DNA from: Adlercreutzia sp. ZJ304
GTDB lineage: Bacteria; Actinomycetota; Coriobacteriia; Coriobacteriales; Eggerthellaceae
NCBI RefSeq assembly: GCF_011039075.1
Contig: NZ_JAAKEG010000012.1
Span: 1-64,000, forward strand
Reading direction: 5' to 3'
DNA: 64,000 nucleotides
Under the pieces are notes generated by a model, which searched no databases, was not told where the DNA came from, and saw only the letters and a list, made by a program, of their open reading frames with translations. Positions 35,162 to 44,300 of the stretch are shown here, piece by piece. A program made the position numbers and the translations under genes. How positions within the stretch are numbered: the stretch's first letter is position 1; each line of letters opens with the position of its first letter.

Positions 35162-38029
35162 ATGTTAAGGACAGCAACCTTGCACGATATTCGAAAACCG
35201 ATAGCGGCCGTTATTGCAAGCGTAATTGCGCTTGTTTGCGCATTGGTTGTGGTGGCTTGGGCACCATCGGGCGCATTTGCAACGGAAATAGAATATACGC
35301 AGGACTTGGGTGTTTTTGTTGGCGCTAACAAAGTGAAAGATGGAAGCGCGGGGCTTGACGAAGAGCATTTCCGCGACCCGTCTAGCGTGGGCGCTTCTGC
35401 CAATGTTGACTTAGGCATTTATGTCGGGTCGCCTTCCGAAAGCGAGCAAATAACCGGTTCCGACAACAAAGATACCGACCATTTCCGCGACCCGTCTAGC
35501 GTGGGCGCTTCTGCCAATGTTGACTTGGGTATTTATGTTGGGTCGCCTTCTGAAAGCGAGCAATCGACAGGTGCCAAAGACGAAGAGCATTTCCGCGACC
35601 CGTCTACTGTCGGCGCTACGGCTGATGTAGATTTGGGAATTTATGTAGGTGGCGCAACCAACCCTGCAGATAGCCAGATGCAAGATGTTGTCGACGGTGG
35701 CACTGGTGATGGCAACCCGTCCGAAGCCGGCAAAATTCAGACAAGCACCGACCTTGGCATATACGTTGGCGATAATGGTTTAACAATAACTCGCCCGGGC
35801 ACAACGGATGCAAGTGGTAATACCAGCGTTGGCATAACTACCGACTTGGGTATATACGTTGGCAACGGCGAAAGCGATCCTAATATCACTGGCACCGATA
35901 CTCCGAATTTGGACGAGTACAGCACAACAACAGATTGCAATGTTGACCTTGGCATATATGTTGGCGAGCTTAGCAGCGAAACTGAAGTTGGCACCGATAC
36001 TCCGAACCCGGACGAGTACGGTACAACCATAGACCACAACGTTGACTTGGGTATATATGTTGGCGACGGCGCAACCGATCCTAATATCACCGACACCGAT
36101 ACTCCGAAGTTGGACGAGTACAGCACAACTATAGACCGCGAAGTTAACCTAGGTATTTATGTGGGCGGCACCATTGATTCCGAAACTGGCACAGGTGCGG
36201 TTAACCCATCGACCACGCTGGCGATACGTGTTGTTAACCCCGAAGTTGAGCCTGACGTTACAGAAGCCGATACGGCGCGTACAACTTGGCAGCTTGGCGA
36301 TGCAAGCGGTGCCAAGTGGGCTGACAATACAACTAATGTAAAGAGCAGCTTTGTGAAAATTCCCGCTGGCGGCAGCGTGGCGGCTGGCTCTGAACTGCCG
36401 GGTGGTGGCAACCCTGAGGCAACGTATCAACATGTGTCTGGTTGGCAGGTTGTAGATAAGTCTGATGGTGCTACCAACACTAGCACGGTTGCGGCTGATG
36501 GATTAGGTGCATTAACACTTCAAGGCAAGCACGACTACACATTTACGCCGCTTTGGGAAGGCAAGGAATACAGCGTTACGCTTAACCCGAACGGTGGCAA
36601 TGTTTATGGTTCTACATCTCCTGTAACCAAGACATACAAATACCCTGATGCGTTCACTACGCCAACATACCCGGATGTGTGGCGTGCAGCTAAGGATGCT
36701 AATACCGCTTATGAGTTTGCGGGTTGGTATACAGCGCTTGACGCTTCTGGCAAGGGTGTAGGCTCTGCTGTTACCAGTGTTACTGCTGAAAGCGGAATAA
36801 CCGAACTTCATGCAGCTTGGAATGAGATAACTATTAGCCCGGATGATCCGCCTACTTCCGGGGAATACGCAACGATTAACTTCGTGATAAGCGGCGGACC
36901 AGCCGGTGCACCAAGCGCGCCTCCGGATATGTATGTGAAATATGGCAACAAACTTGCTGTAAGCAGTTTGCCGCAGCCCGCATCTGTTGAGGGCTATACA
37001 TTCAAAGGCTGGTATTCGGATTCGGCTTGCACGGCGGATGCTGCAAATATAGATAGCGTTACTGAAAACATCACTTTCTATGGTAGATGGCAAAATAACA
37101 GCAATGCAATAGTTACATTCGATGCAAATGGTGGAAGTTTCGATGGTGGTGCACCCACTACTACGGTTGATGTTCCTATTGGTGATGCGCTAAACAGCGT
37201 TGCGGGCTTCACTTATCCCAAAGTTACGCGCACGGGCTATTTGTTTGCAGGCTGGTATACAGGAACGCCCAGCGATAGCGGCGGCGTGCAGCTTGGAAGC
37301 GAATGGGATATTTCCACCTCAATCAATAGCGATTTAACCCTGTATGCCAAGTGGATTGCGCTTGTAAATGTAGATGTTCCGGTAGAAGCGCAGATACAGC
37401 TAGTACATACAGGCACCGGGGCTGCTGGCGATGAATTTGTGGTGAACGCAAAGACATTCGGTCAGTTCCAGAACAGAAGCGATGTGAACATTGGCATATA
37501 CGATGTGACCAGCGTGGACAACGCCGCTGCCGCGTTGGCTGAGCTGGATAAAGGCGCAGCGGATGCTACCGACGCTAGTAGCAACTACAGCAAGTCGTAT
37601 CTGACCATACTTGCTAAGAAGGATGGCAGCGCGGTTGTATTGCCTGAAGGCGGCTTTGCGGAATTGGATAAAACAATTCTCGAAAGTGGTTTACCGGCTT
37701 CTGCTTACCAAATAAGCACCGATTTAAGCCAGTTCAGCGACAACTTCTGGATTTACAAGTACCAGCTGAATGCTGAGATGGCGAATGGCCCCGGCGACTT
37801 GCGCTTAACTTCACGCAATAGCGAAGTCATGTACATAGAGCCTGCCACTGGCGAAGGCACGGCGCTTGTGCCCGGCAAGCTGCCGGTGTACTACGGCGTA
37901 ACTTTCGACACCGGTTTCGACATTACGAAAGCCGATTTGGAAGATTTGAACGGTCTGAAAAAGATTGCAACTTTGAAATACACGATAGGCGTATACGAGC
38001 CGCCGGCTTCGGCAGGATCCGGCAGCTAG
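35162..38029 (+). CDS. Secreted repeat protein: LGIYVG repeats and InlB-type B repeats
   Basis: The protein (955 residues from this start) has a signal peptide (AAVIASVIALVCALVVVAWA, then ATE). Residues about 45-350 contain nine copies of a [VTN][DN]LGIYVG motif; two long copies share HFRDPSSVGASANVDLGIYV and three share DTPxxDEYxTTxD. Three InlB B-repeats follow (TLNPNGGNVYG ... FAGWYT; FKGWYS ... ITFYGRW; TFDANGGSFDG ... FAGWYTG ... LTLYAKW). The C-terminal 220 residues (VNVDVPVEAQIQLVH ... LPVYYGVTFDTGF ... LKYTIGVY) look like the beta domain of neighbouring proteins. There is no LPXTG signal. ATGs at 35141 and earlier are possible starts; I chose the one with GAAGGA upstream and a compact signal peptide. 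Confidence 0.75.
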   Translation: MLRTATLHDIRKPIAAVIASVIALVCALVVVAWAPSGAFATEIEYTQDLGVFVGANKVKDGSAGLDEEHFRDPSSVGASANVDLGIYVGSPSESEQITGSDNKDTDHFRDPSSVGASANVDLGIYVGSPSESEQSTGAKDEEHFRDPSTVGATADVDLGIYVGGATNPADSQMQDVVDGGTGDGNPSEAGKIQTSTDLGIYVGDNGLTITRPGTTDASGNTSVGITTDLGIYVGNGESDPNITGTDTPNLDEYSTTTDCNVDLGIYVGELSSETEVGTDTPNPDEYGTTIDHNVDLGIYVGDGATDPNITDTDTPKLDEYSTTIDREVNLGIYVGGTIDSETGTGAVNPSTTLAIRVVNPEVEPDVTEADTARTTWQLGDASGAKWADNTTNVKSSFVKIPAGGSVAAGSELPGGGNPEATYQHVSGWQVVDKSDGATNTSTVAADGLGALTLQGKHDYTFTPLWEGKEYSVTLNPNGGNVYGSTSPVTKTYKYPDAFTTPTYPDVWRAAKDANTAYEFAGWYTALDASGKGVGSAVTSVTAESGITELHAAWNEITISPDDPPTSGEYATINFVISGGPAGAPSAPPDMYVKYGNKLAVSSLPQPASVEGYTFKGWYSDSACTADAANIDSVTENITFYGRWQNNSNAIVTFDANGGSFDGGAPTTTVDVPIGDALNSVAGFTYPKVTRTGYLFAGWYTGTPSDSGGVQLGSEWDISTSINSDLTLYAKWIALVNVDVPVEAQIQLVHTGTGAAGDEFVVNAKTFGQFQNRSDVNIGIYDVTSVDNAAAALAELDKGAADATDASSNYSKSYLTILAKKDGSAVVLPEGGFAELDKTILESGLPASAYQISTDLSQFSDNFWIYKYQLNAEMANGPGDLRLTSRNSEVMYIEPATGEGTALVPGKLPVYYGVTFDTGFDITKADLEDLNGLKKIATLKYTIGVYEPPASAGSGS

Positions 38030-38104
38030 GGCTAGCAATTGTAGGGCGCTGTGGGCGCGAAGAATGTAGAAGCGCGTTGCGCTAAGACAAGAAAAAGGAC
38101 AGAA

Positions 38105-38746
38105 ATGACAAACGACAACAACAATCAGCGACTAAGCGGAAAAGTGAACATGCGGGTGCCCGGCGGGAATTCCGAGCAGGCTCCGGGCAGACCTAGCGCC
38201 AGCAGGCGACCAAGTGCGCAGGGCGCTACTGCTGCGGTGTCTGGGGAAAATCGCAAGAAACGCACCGTGATTATTGTAATAGCGTGCGTTGTGGTGGCGC
38301 TGGCTGCATGGTTGCTTATTTGGCTGTTCGCGTGCAACGGAAACAGCTTGCTAGACCCGAATGCGCGGACCGGTCAGGCGCCTTACAAGAGCCAAGAAGA
38401 AATGCAGGCGGAAATTGACCGCGTGGTTGAGGAAGGCATGTTCAACATTTCTATTGCCAGTGTTATTGAGTTTGCCGACGGTGCATCGAACGGGACGGCA
38501 TACATCGAGAACGTGCCGGGCAATCAGTACAACATGCAGGTTGTGATAACTGACGATACGACCGGTGAGGTGCTCTACGAAAGCGGAATGCTTCAGCCGA
38601 ATCAGTACATCGAGAACATTACGCTGACGAAAGATTTGGACGCTGGCACTTATGCTGCGACTGCCACATTTACGGCGCTTGACCCCACAACATACGAGGA
38701 AGTAGGGCAAGCCGCCGCAAAGATAACGCTGAACGTGGCAGCTTAG
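38105..38746 (+). CDS. Single-pass membrane protein, paralogue of 40293-41222
   Basis: The 213-residue protein has a polar, Arg/Pro-rich cytoplasmic N-terminus (about 55 residues), one membrane helix (TVIIVIACVVVALAAWLLIW) and an outside domain of about 115 residues: EEMQAEIDRVVEEGMFNISI, YIENVPGNQYNMQVVI, LYESGMLQPNQYIENI and AGTYAATATFTALDP, EVGQAAAKITLNV. The same domain, residue for residue in many places, ends the second membrane protein of the locus. The pattern of alternating strands suggests an Ig-like fold. AAGGACAGAA precedes the ATG at 38105. Function unknown; it lies between two secreted proteins, so an anchor or assembly role is a guess. Confidence 0.7.
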   Translation: MTNDNNNQRLSGKVNMRVPGGNSEQAPGRPSASRRPSAQGATAAVSGENRKKRTVIIVIACVVVALAAWLLIWLFACNGNSLLDPNARTGQAPYKSQEEMQAEIDRVVEEGMFNISIASVIEFADGASNGTAYIENVPGNQYNMQVVITDDTTGEVLYESGMLQPNQYIENITLTKDLDAGTYAATATFTALDPTTYEEVGQAAAKITLNVAA

Positions 38747-38754
38747 GGATGGAA

Positions 38755-38994
38755 GGAGAGAGCGGGGATATGCGCTGGGGTGAGCAGGCTGTGGAGCGAG
38801 CGGGGATATGCTCAGTCGCGCGTGTCTTAAAAATGTTTCACGTGAAACATTTTTGAAGTCACCAAGAACGTAAGAGCAGGTAGGGGTGGCTGCGGAATGC
38901 TCAGTCGCTCTGCAGTCCTCGCTCTGCAGAAATGTTCACAGAACATTTCTGTTCGCTGCGGAACTCGCTTTGTGAGCACACCCCCGCTCTCTCC
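38755..38994. repeat. Inverted repeat enclosing a parS site
   Basis: GGAGAGAGCGGGG (38755-38767) is exactly inverted as CCCCGCTCTCTCC (38982-38994). Inside are a second GAGCGGGGATATGC copy, the exact parS-like palindrome, and a 10-bp-arm palindrome AGAAATGTTC-ACA-GAACATTTCT near 38929-38951. No gene is seen. Confidence 0.6.
38834..38849. promoter_or_regulatory. Exact parS-consensus site
   Basis: TGTTTCACGTGAAACA matches the broadly conserved bacterial parS site 16/16. It is the core of a perfect 26-bp palindrome with AAAAA/TTTTT ends (38829-38854), so it could also work as a bidirectional terminator hairpin. ParB binding is inferred from sequence alone. Confidence 0.65.
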
Positions 38995-39059
38995 AGTTCC
39001 TTGGAGCAACTGAAAGAAAGGTTTTAGAAGAGATGCATTACAGGCAAAGACAGTGAGGG

Positions 39060-39198
39060 CTTCTGTGACGTTTCAGATTGGCGCGAAAGACATGCACCGC
39101 ACGCCTCTGTGCGGCGGTGTATGGCTTGAACGCCAAGGTGAAATGTCACAGAAGGTCGCAACGTCGGCCCGTTCCGGACGCCGATAGGCGTGCGGAAC
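39060..39198 (+). other. Nested hairpins in the leader of a surface gene (candidate structured RNA)
   Basis: Outer arms CTTCTGTGACGTTTCA (39060-39075) and TGAAATGTCACAGAAG (39139-39154) pair with one mismatch. Within them TTGGCG/CGCCAA and ACCGCAC/GTGCGGCGGT pair as well, giving a long stem with internal loops. A second hairpin GTTCCG...ACGCC-GATA-GGCGT...CGGAAC follows at about 39171-39198. The ribosome binding site AAAGGAGG lies just downstream. Confidence 0.5.
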
Positions 39199-39243
39199 AC
39201 AAAAAGCAGGACGAAATGGCTGATAACTAAAGGAGGAAAAGCC

Positions 39244-40257
39244 ATGAAGAAGACTAGTAAGGTTTTGAGCGCTATAGGGCTTAGCGCTGCGCTGGCTGTA
39301 GGAACCGCACTGCCAGCATTCGCTGCACCGGCAGCACCGTTCGACGAGATAGGCGAAAGTACTGAAGATAATCCTGCACCAAAGGTCGATGAATACGGTC
39401 AAGTGGATAATGGTGCAACAGAAAACTTTAAAGACACTAACGATAGTGACAGTGTAGAAAAGAAAGAAGCTACAGCAAGCACGGAAGCATATCTGGGTGC
39501 TGTCACCTATCAGATAGATGCAACGCTTCCCTTGAAGATTGCTATGGTTGGCGATATGGGTGGCGGCAAGCTGATGACCCCGCACTCTGGCATTTACACT
39601 ATCACCAACAATAACGACCAAGCTGGTCTTGTAGTTTCTGGAATCGAAACCGAAATGTATGCAGGTGACGGTGTTACTGTGACCACAGGTACAACTCAAG
39701 TTGATTGGCTGCCAAGTAAGGGTGAGGATATCGCCATAGCGGAGGATCCAACTTCTTATAATCCGTATATAAAGATAAGCGATACTGATGAAGCTCAAGT
39801 TTCTGCTAAATACGGTGTAATTGCAGCCAATTTGACAGCCGGTTATTTTGACAGCACTGCCAATGTTTCCGATTCCGCTAAGAAAGCAGATCGGACATTT
39901 GTGAAGCAGGAAACTACTGCCAAAATTGTTGGTGACGTTACAGCTGACGCTGGTGGTTCCACATATGTACAAATGAAAAAAACGATTAACAATTTGAATT
40001 ACATCATTCCTCGCAAGGGCAATACTACTGTAGAATCTGCTGGAGATGCTAGTGGTAAGGTCTTAGCGAACGAACTAGGTCTGCAGCTTGATGTAGCTAG
40101 CTCGAAGCTTTTGAACTACAACGAGGAAGCAGGATTCGTTAAGGCTTTCACCATCAAATTCACTGTGCGTGCACCGCAGCATGTTGCAGATCTCAAGAAA
40201 GATTCAACTGGTAATACAGATTTCTTCGACCAATGGGATATGTACAAAAGCGCATAA
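39244..40257 (+). CDS. Secreted surface protein, abundant-type signals
   Basis: The 337-residue protein starts with a clear signal peptide (MKKTSKVLSAIGLSAALAVG, TALPAFAAP). After an acidic spacer the rest is a beta-rich domain related by eye to those of the other secreted proteins: VTYQIDATLPLKIAMVG, GIYTITNNNDQAGLVVSGIE, then LNYIIPRKG and FTIKFTVRAPQ at the end. There is no sortase motif or transmembrane anchor. AAAGGAGGAAAAGCC before the ATG is the strongest ribosome binding site in the locus, and a structured leader precedes it, so this may be the main, most expressed subunit. That is an inference. Confidence 0.7.
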   Translation: MKKTSKVLSAIGLSAALAVGTALPAFAAPAAPFDEIGESTEDNPAPKVDEYGQVDNGATENFKDTNDSDSVEKKEATASTEAYLGAVTYQIDATLPLKIAMVGDMGGGKLMTPHSGIYTITNNNDQAGLVVSGIETEMYAGDGVTVTTGTTQVDWLPSKGEDIAIAEDPTSYNPYIKISDTDEAQVSAKYGVIAANLTAGYFDSTANVSDSAKKADRTFVKQETTAKIVGDVTADAGGSTYVQMKKTINNLNYIIPRKGNTTVESAGDASGKVLANELGLQLDVASSKLLNYNEEAGFVKAFTIKFTVRAPQHVADLKKDSTGNTDFFDQWDMYKSA

Positions 40258-40292
40258 GCCACTAACAACCTACAACAAAAGGAACACTCGAT

Positions 40293-41222
40293 ATGGCACC
40301 GAATAGCAATAACTCGCAAAACCCTTACAACGACCCAAATTTTGGGGCGACGTGCGGCGATGCGCAAAACGGTGCCACTAGGGTGCATGGCTACGGCATG
40401 GGGAGAGGCGCTAATCAAGCGCCTCAACCCGGCTCTTTGCCGTATGGGTATCAGCCGCAGGCAGGTGGTCAGCCGCAGGCAGGTCAGCCGCAGGCAGGTG
40501 GTCAGCCCTACGCTGGTCAACCTAGCGCCGTCAATCAACCCTACGCTGGTCAGCCACATGCGGGTCAACCTTACGCAGGTCAACCCTACGCTGGTCAGCC
40601 GTACACACAGCAAGGCAATGCAGCGGCTTATCAGCAGTACGCGCCGCAGTATGCGCAGTACATCGCAGCGCAACAAATGGGCTATCAAGCGCCGACCACA
40701 AGTCAGACCACAAACGACAACGGCAAGCAACGCAAGCGCGGACCCGTATTCTGGATTGCAATTGTAGTTGCAATACTTGCTGTTATAGCGGCTGTGCTTA
40801 TAGGCATGCAAATGTGCAACGGCGGCAAAAATCGTGCGGGCGATTTAGGTCAGCTAGAAGGCAAAACAGCCGAAGAAATTCAGGCAGAACTTGATAGAAC
40901 TGTAGATGAGGGAATGTTCAACATATCCATTGCGTCAATAGTACAGTTCCAAGATGGCACAAGCGCAGGCGAAATAAAAATAGAAAATGTGCCCGGAAAC
41001 AGATATTTGATGCAGGTTGTTTTAACGCTAGACAGCGATGGGCAGCAAGTGTACGAAAGCGGAATTATAGAGCCGAACCACCACATACAAAGCGACAAGC
41101 TGGCTGTAGATTTGCCTGCGGGCACTTACCCGGCAACAGCCACTTTCACAGCGCTAGACCCTGAAACCGAGGAAGAAATAGGGCAGGCTGCGGCGAAAGT
41201 AACGCTAGTGGTGCTGAGTTGA
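40293..41222 (+). CDS. Single-pass membrane protein with QPYAG repeats, paralogue of 38105-38746
   Basis: The 309-residue protein has a long cytoplasmic N-terminus with about ten Gln-Pro-Tyr-Ala-Gly type repeats (QPQAGGQPQAGQPQ, QPYAGQPHAGQPYAGQPYAG; residues 50-110), one membrane helix (VFWIAIVVAILAVIAAVLIG) and the exposed domain EGMFNISIASIVQF, IKIENVPGNRYLMQVVL, VYESGIIEPNHHI, AGTYPATATFTALDP, EIGQAAAKVTLVV. The C-terminal domain matches the 38105 protein closely; the N-terminal region does not, so domains have evolved separately. AAAGGAACACTCGAT precedes the ATG. It lies 35 bases after the secreted protein gene and is probably cotranscribed with it. Confidence 0.72.
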   Translation: MAPNSNNSQNPYNDPNFGATCGDAQNGATRVHGYGMGRGANQAPQPGSLPYGYQPQAGGQPQAGQPQAGGQPYAGQPSAVNQPYAGQPHAGQPYAGQPYAGQPYTQQGNAAAYQQYAPQYAQYIAAQQMGYQAPTTSQTTNDNGKQRKRGPVFWIAIVVAILAVIAAVLIGMQMCNGGKNRAGDLGQLEGKTAEEIQAELDRTVDEGMFNISIASIVQFQDGTSAGEIKIENVPGNRYLMQVVLTLDSDGQQVYESGIIEPNHHIQSDKLAVDLPAGTYPATATFTALDPETEEEIGQAAAKVTLVVLS

Positions 41223-41226
41223 TTGC

Positions 41227-41308
41227 TCGTCATTCCAAACAAAATTGGTGGGCGTGGCATCTAGTTTAAGCCCGACCTATCGCGCGTAGGTTTTGTTCGG
41301 AATGGCGA
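41227..41308 (+). other. Long inverted repeat between surface genes
   Basis: CGTCATTCCAAACAAAA (41227-41243) and TTTTGTTCGGAATGGCG (41292-41308) pair with two mismatches, and GGTGGGC/GCCCGACC inside can pair too. It lies between the membrane-protein gene and the large anchored protein, where it could be a terminator-attenuator or a leader element. Confidence 0.5.
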
Positions 41309-41353
41309 TCTAAAGGGATTTGCTGGGAAAGGGATTTGGAAAAGGAATTCGCT

Positions 41354-44300
41354 ATGAAATGCTTCACGAAAAAGATTCTGAGCGTGTTCGTTGCGGTGGC
41401 ACTATGCGTTGGCATGGTGCCAATTGTTGCGAATGCGTCCACGGCGGACGGCTTGGACAAAACTGCCGACGAACAGGCTGTAGACGACAGCTTTGGCAGC
41501 GTAGGCGGCAACTCGGTTGAGGAAACGCAGCAGCAAATTGACGAGTTTGCTGCCTCGCCAACGAATGCGGGTAGCACGCCGGCGGGTGCCGAGAAGCATG
41601 ACCAAATTTCCACAACAGCATACATTGCAGCCACCGAACTTGGTTTTCGATTCACCCAGATAAGTAACGACGTGGTGTTTACAGGCGCGGATACGGAAAC
41701 GTTGCAGTTCAGCACCGAGGGCGCGTCGCTTTCCGGCGATAAATATCTGTACAGCTATGTTTGGTATATAGACAAAAACGACGGTGCGGGCGCAACGGAA
41801 ATTACCCGCGCCTCTACATTTGACGGCACCGACAAAGATGGCAAGCACACCTTCGAGCTGCCTATAAGCAGCGCTGGTATGCAGCCAGATGACGTATGGA
41901 CATACTGGGTAGAGGTAACAAACGATGCCGGTTCGCTTTCAAAAACGCTGAATGGCGAGGCGGACACTAGGCGCGTAGTTAGCGTTTCTTATAATCCCGA
42001 ATTGCGCACACAGCCGCTGTATTGGAACAAAACCGACAAGCAAGATGCAACTGAGGACAACTACATATGGAAAGCTGAAGGCAACATTCTAAAGGAATCT
42101 ATTTTAGATGTGGACGAAGTTGCTGCCAGCAAAGAAATGGGCGATTTTGCAACCGGGCTTGATGCGGTAATAACCGAGGGCTCGGTGTGGCTTCCAAAAA
42201 TTGTGAACGATTCAGAGAAAGATGTATATAGCGACACGCTTGCGCTGACTTATGACATATCTGGTTATGCTGTAAGCGATGATGGTGCCTCGGGCGCATC
42301 AATTTTGGATACTGTTAGCGCTTTAAGCGATAAGTCGCCTGAAAACATAGCCAAAACGCTTGACGCGGCGGGCGTTCATCTGCTGTGGCAAAAAGACGCG
42401 GAAACAAGCCCTGCGCTGGCATCTTCTGCTGCAAGTTTAGATGGTGTTCAATATGTATATGAAAACGCAGTATCGGGTAAGCCGGCGCGTGTTGTCGCAG
42501 TAATTGGCGTGCCTGCGGGTGCGGGTCGTGTGTTTGGCACTTTCGCGCTAACTCATAAGGTTGTAAAGCCAAGTGAAGACGATGTTGCTTTTACATTCAC
42601 GCCTAAAGTAAAGATTGAAGGCGCTGCTGAAGATGCCGAAACCGACGGCAATGTGGTGCTGCCTGCCGAGGGCTATAAGCGCAACTTAGGCGCAACCGAT
42701 GTTCAATTCACCATGCATCCAAACATTAGTGCCGAGCCGCCGTACTACGTTAGCAATGTTACAATCTTCAAAGGCGGCGCAGGTGGCACGGGCGGCACGG
42801 GTGGCGCAGGCGCGGGCGCGGGTGGCACGGGCGGCACGGAAATTTCGCTTACCCCCGAGCAGCTTACTATTCAGGGCAATGTAATCAAATTCGCCAAACT
42901 AAGCCGCGAAATGTTCGGCTTAGATGCAGACGACACTTCATGCAATATAACTGTGCAGGTTACTTTTGCGAAAAAGGCTGTCGCACCCGAAAACCCCGAT
43001 GAATTGGTCGATGTAGAAATTATTAAAACCGGTGAAGAGCCAGATTTAAGTCAGGTGATGGTTTTAGTAGACGGTGCGGAGGTTGCGCCTAAAGGCGGTT
43101 CTGGCAATACGTATCAAGTCCCCAAAGATGGCGCGTTTCAGCTTAGCTTCAACACCGACAAGGGTAAGCGCGTAGAGTCGGTTACGGTAACTCCCGTGAA
43201 CCCGGATGGCAGCTTAAACGATGCAGATGCGAAAATTTACACTGTAGATGGCGACAATCTGTCCATTTCCAACTATTCAACGCCGCTTCAAATTACAGTG
43301 AATTATGTGGCAGGAACTATTGTGGTGCCCCAGCATACAGTTAGCGTTATGCAGGCTGGCGACACGAACCCTGTAGCGCTTAGCGCAGGCAGCGTGAATG
43401 GCGGCACCGGACCGTTCACCGTGAAAAACACCGATAACATAACTTTGAATGCCGCGCCGAATTTGGGATACGAAATAACGGGCGCAAAAGCCACCTTTAC
43501 TAGCGGAAACATTGTTAGCTATTCCGCGGAAGAAGCGCCGTCTATTACATTGCTGAATGTTGTTGAAGATGTTGAGGTGGTGTATAGCTTCCGCGCGCTC
43601 GACTACAAAATAGACGTTGTGGTGGATGGCAACAGCACGCCCGATTCAAAAGGCAATGTGAGCGGCGGCGATTCTGCGGGAGATATAGTTGCCACTATGC
43701 CTAGCGTTAAAGGCGGTCAGACGTACATTTCCCACGACAACCAGCTTGTAATAAAAGCTTCGCCCAACAGTGGCTTCGATATCAAAAAAGATGCGGGCGG
43801 CAACCCTGTTATAACCCTGAAAGGGGAAAACGGTAATGTGTTAGACGTTACGGGCAAGCCTGCAGGTGATGGATATTCGTTTAGTGTGGGTTTGACCGAA
43901 TTGCTGTCTAGCAACATTATCAGCAGTACCACGCCCGACGCCGCCCAAGAAATTGAGGTTCTTTACAGCTTTGAGCGCGTGCCTTCTTCGGTCAAAAGTT
44001 TTGTGGTAGAAACGAAAGTTGAGGGCAATGGCGGCAAAATAACGCCTACACAAACTGTAACTCAGGATGCTAGCGGCGTTGCGTCGGCGCGAGTATATTT
44101 CTATCCGGCAGAGGCGCAAGATGGTAAATATTGGGCTGTAGATGCCGTTACGGTAGATGGCTTGGACGCAGCATCTTCCGACGCGGCGAAATATGGCGAT
44201 GTATCTAGCGTAGATCTTATTGGCAAGCGCCCGAATATAGTTTTTGAAAACCTAACCGCCGACCATACGGTAGTTGTTAAGTTTAAGCAGGTTAGCGAAG

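Noticed and set aside
38929-38951. AGAAATGTTC-ACA-GAACATTTCT as a LexA/SOS box
   Set aside because: The half-sites GTTC...GAAC are in the reverse order and spacing compared with the actinobacterial LexA box GAAC-N4-GTTC, and no SOS gene follows.
39073-39972. 299-codon open frame on the minus strand
   Set aside because: It is a shadow of the secreted protein gene at 39244; its translation is Cys/Ile/Tyr-rich without any recognisable motif and it has no ribosome binding site.
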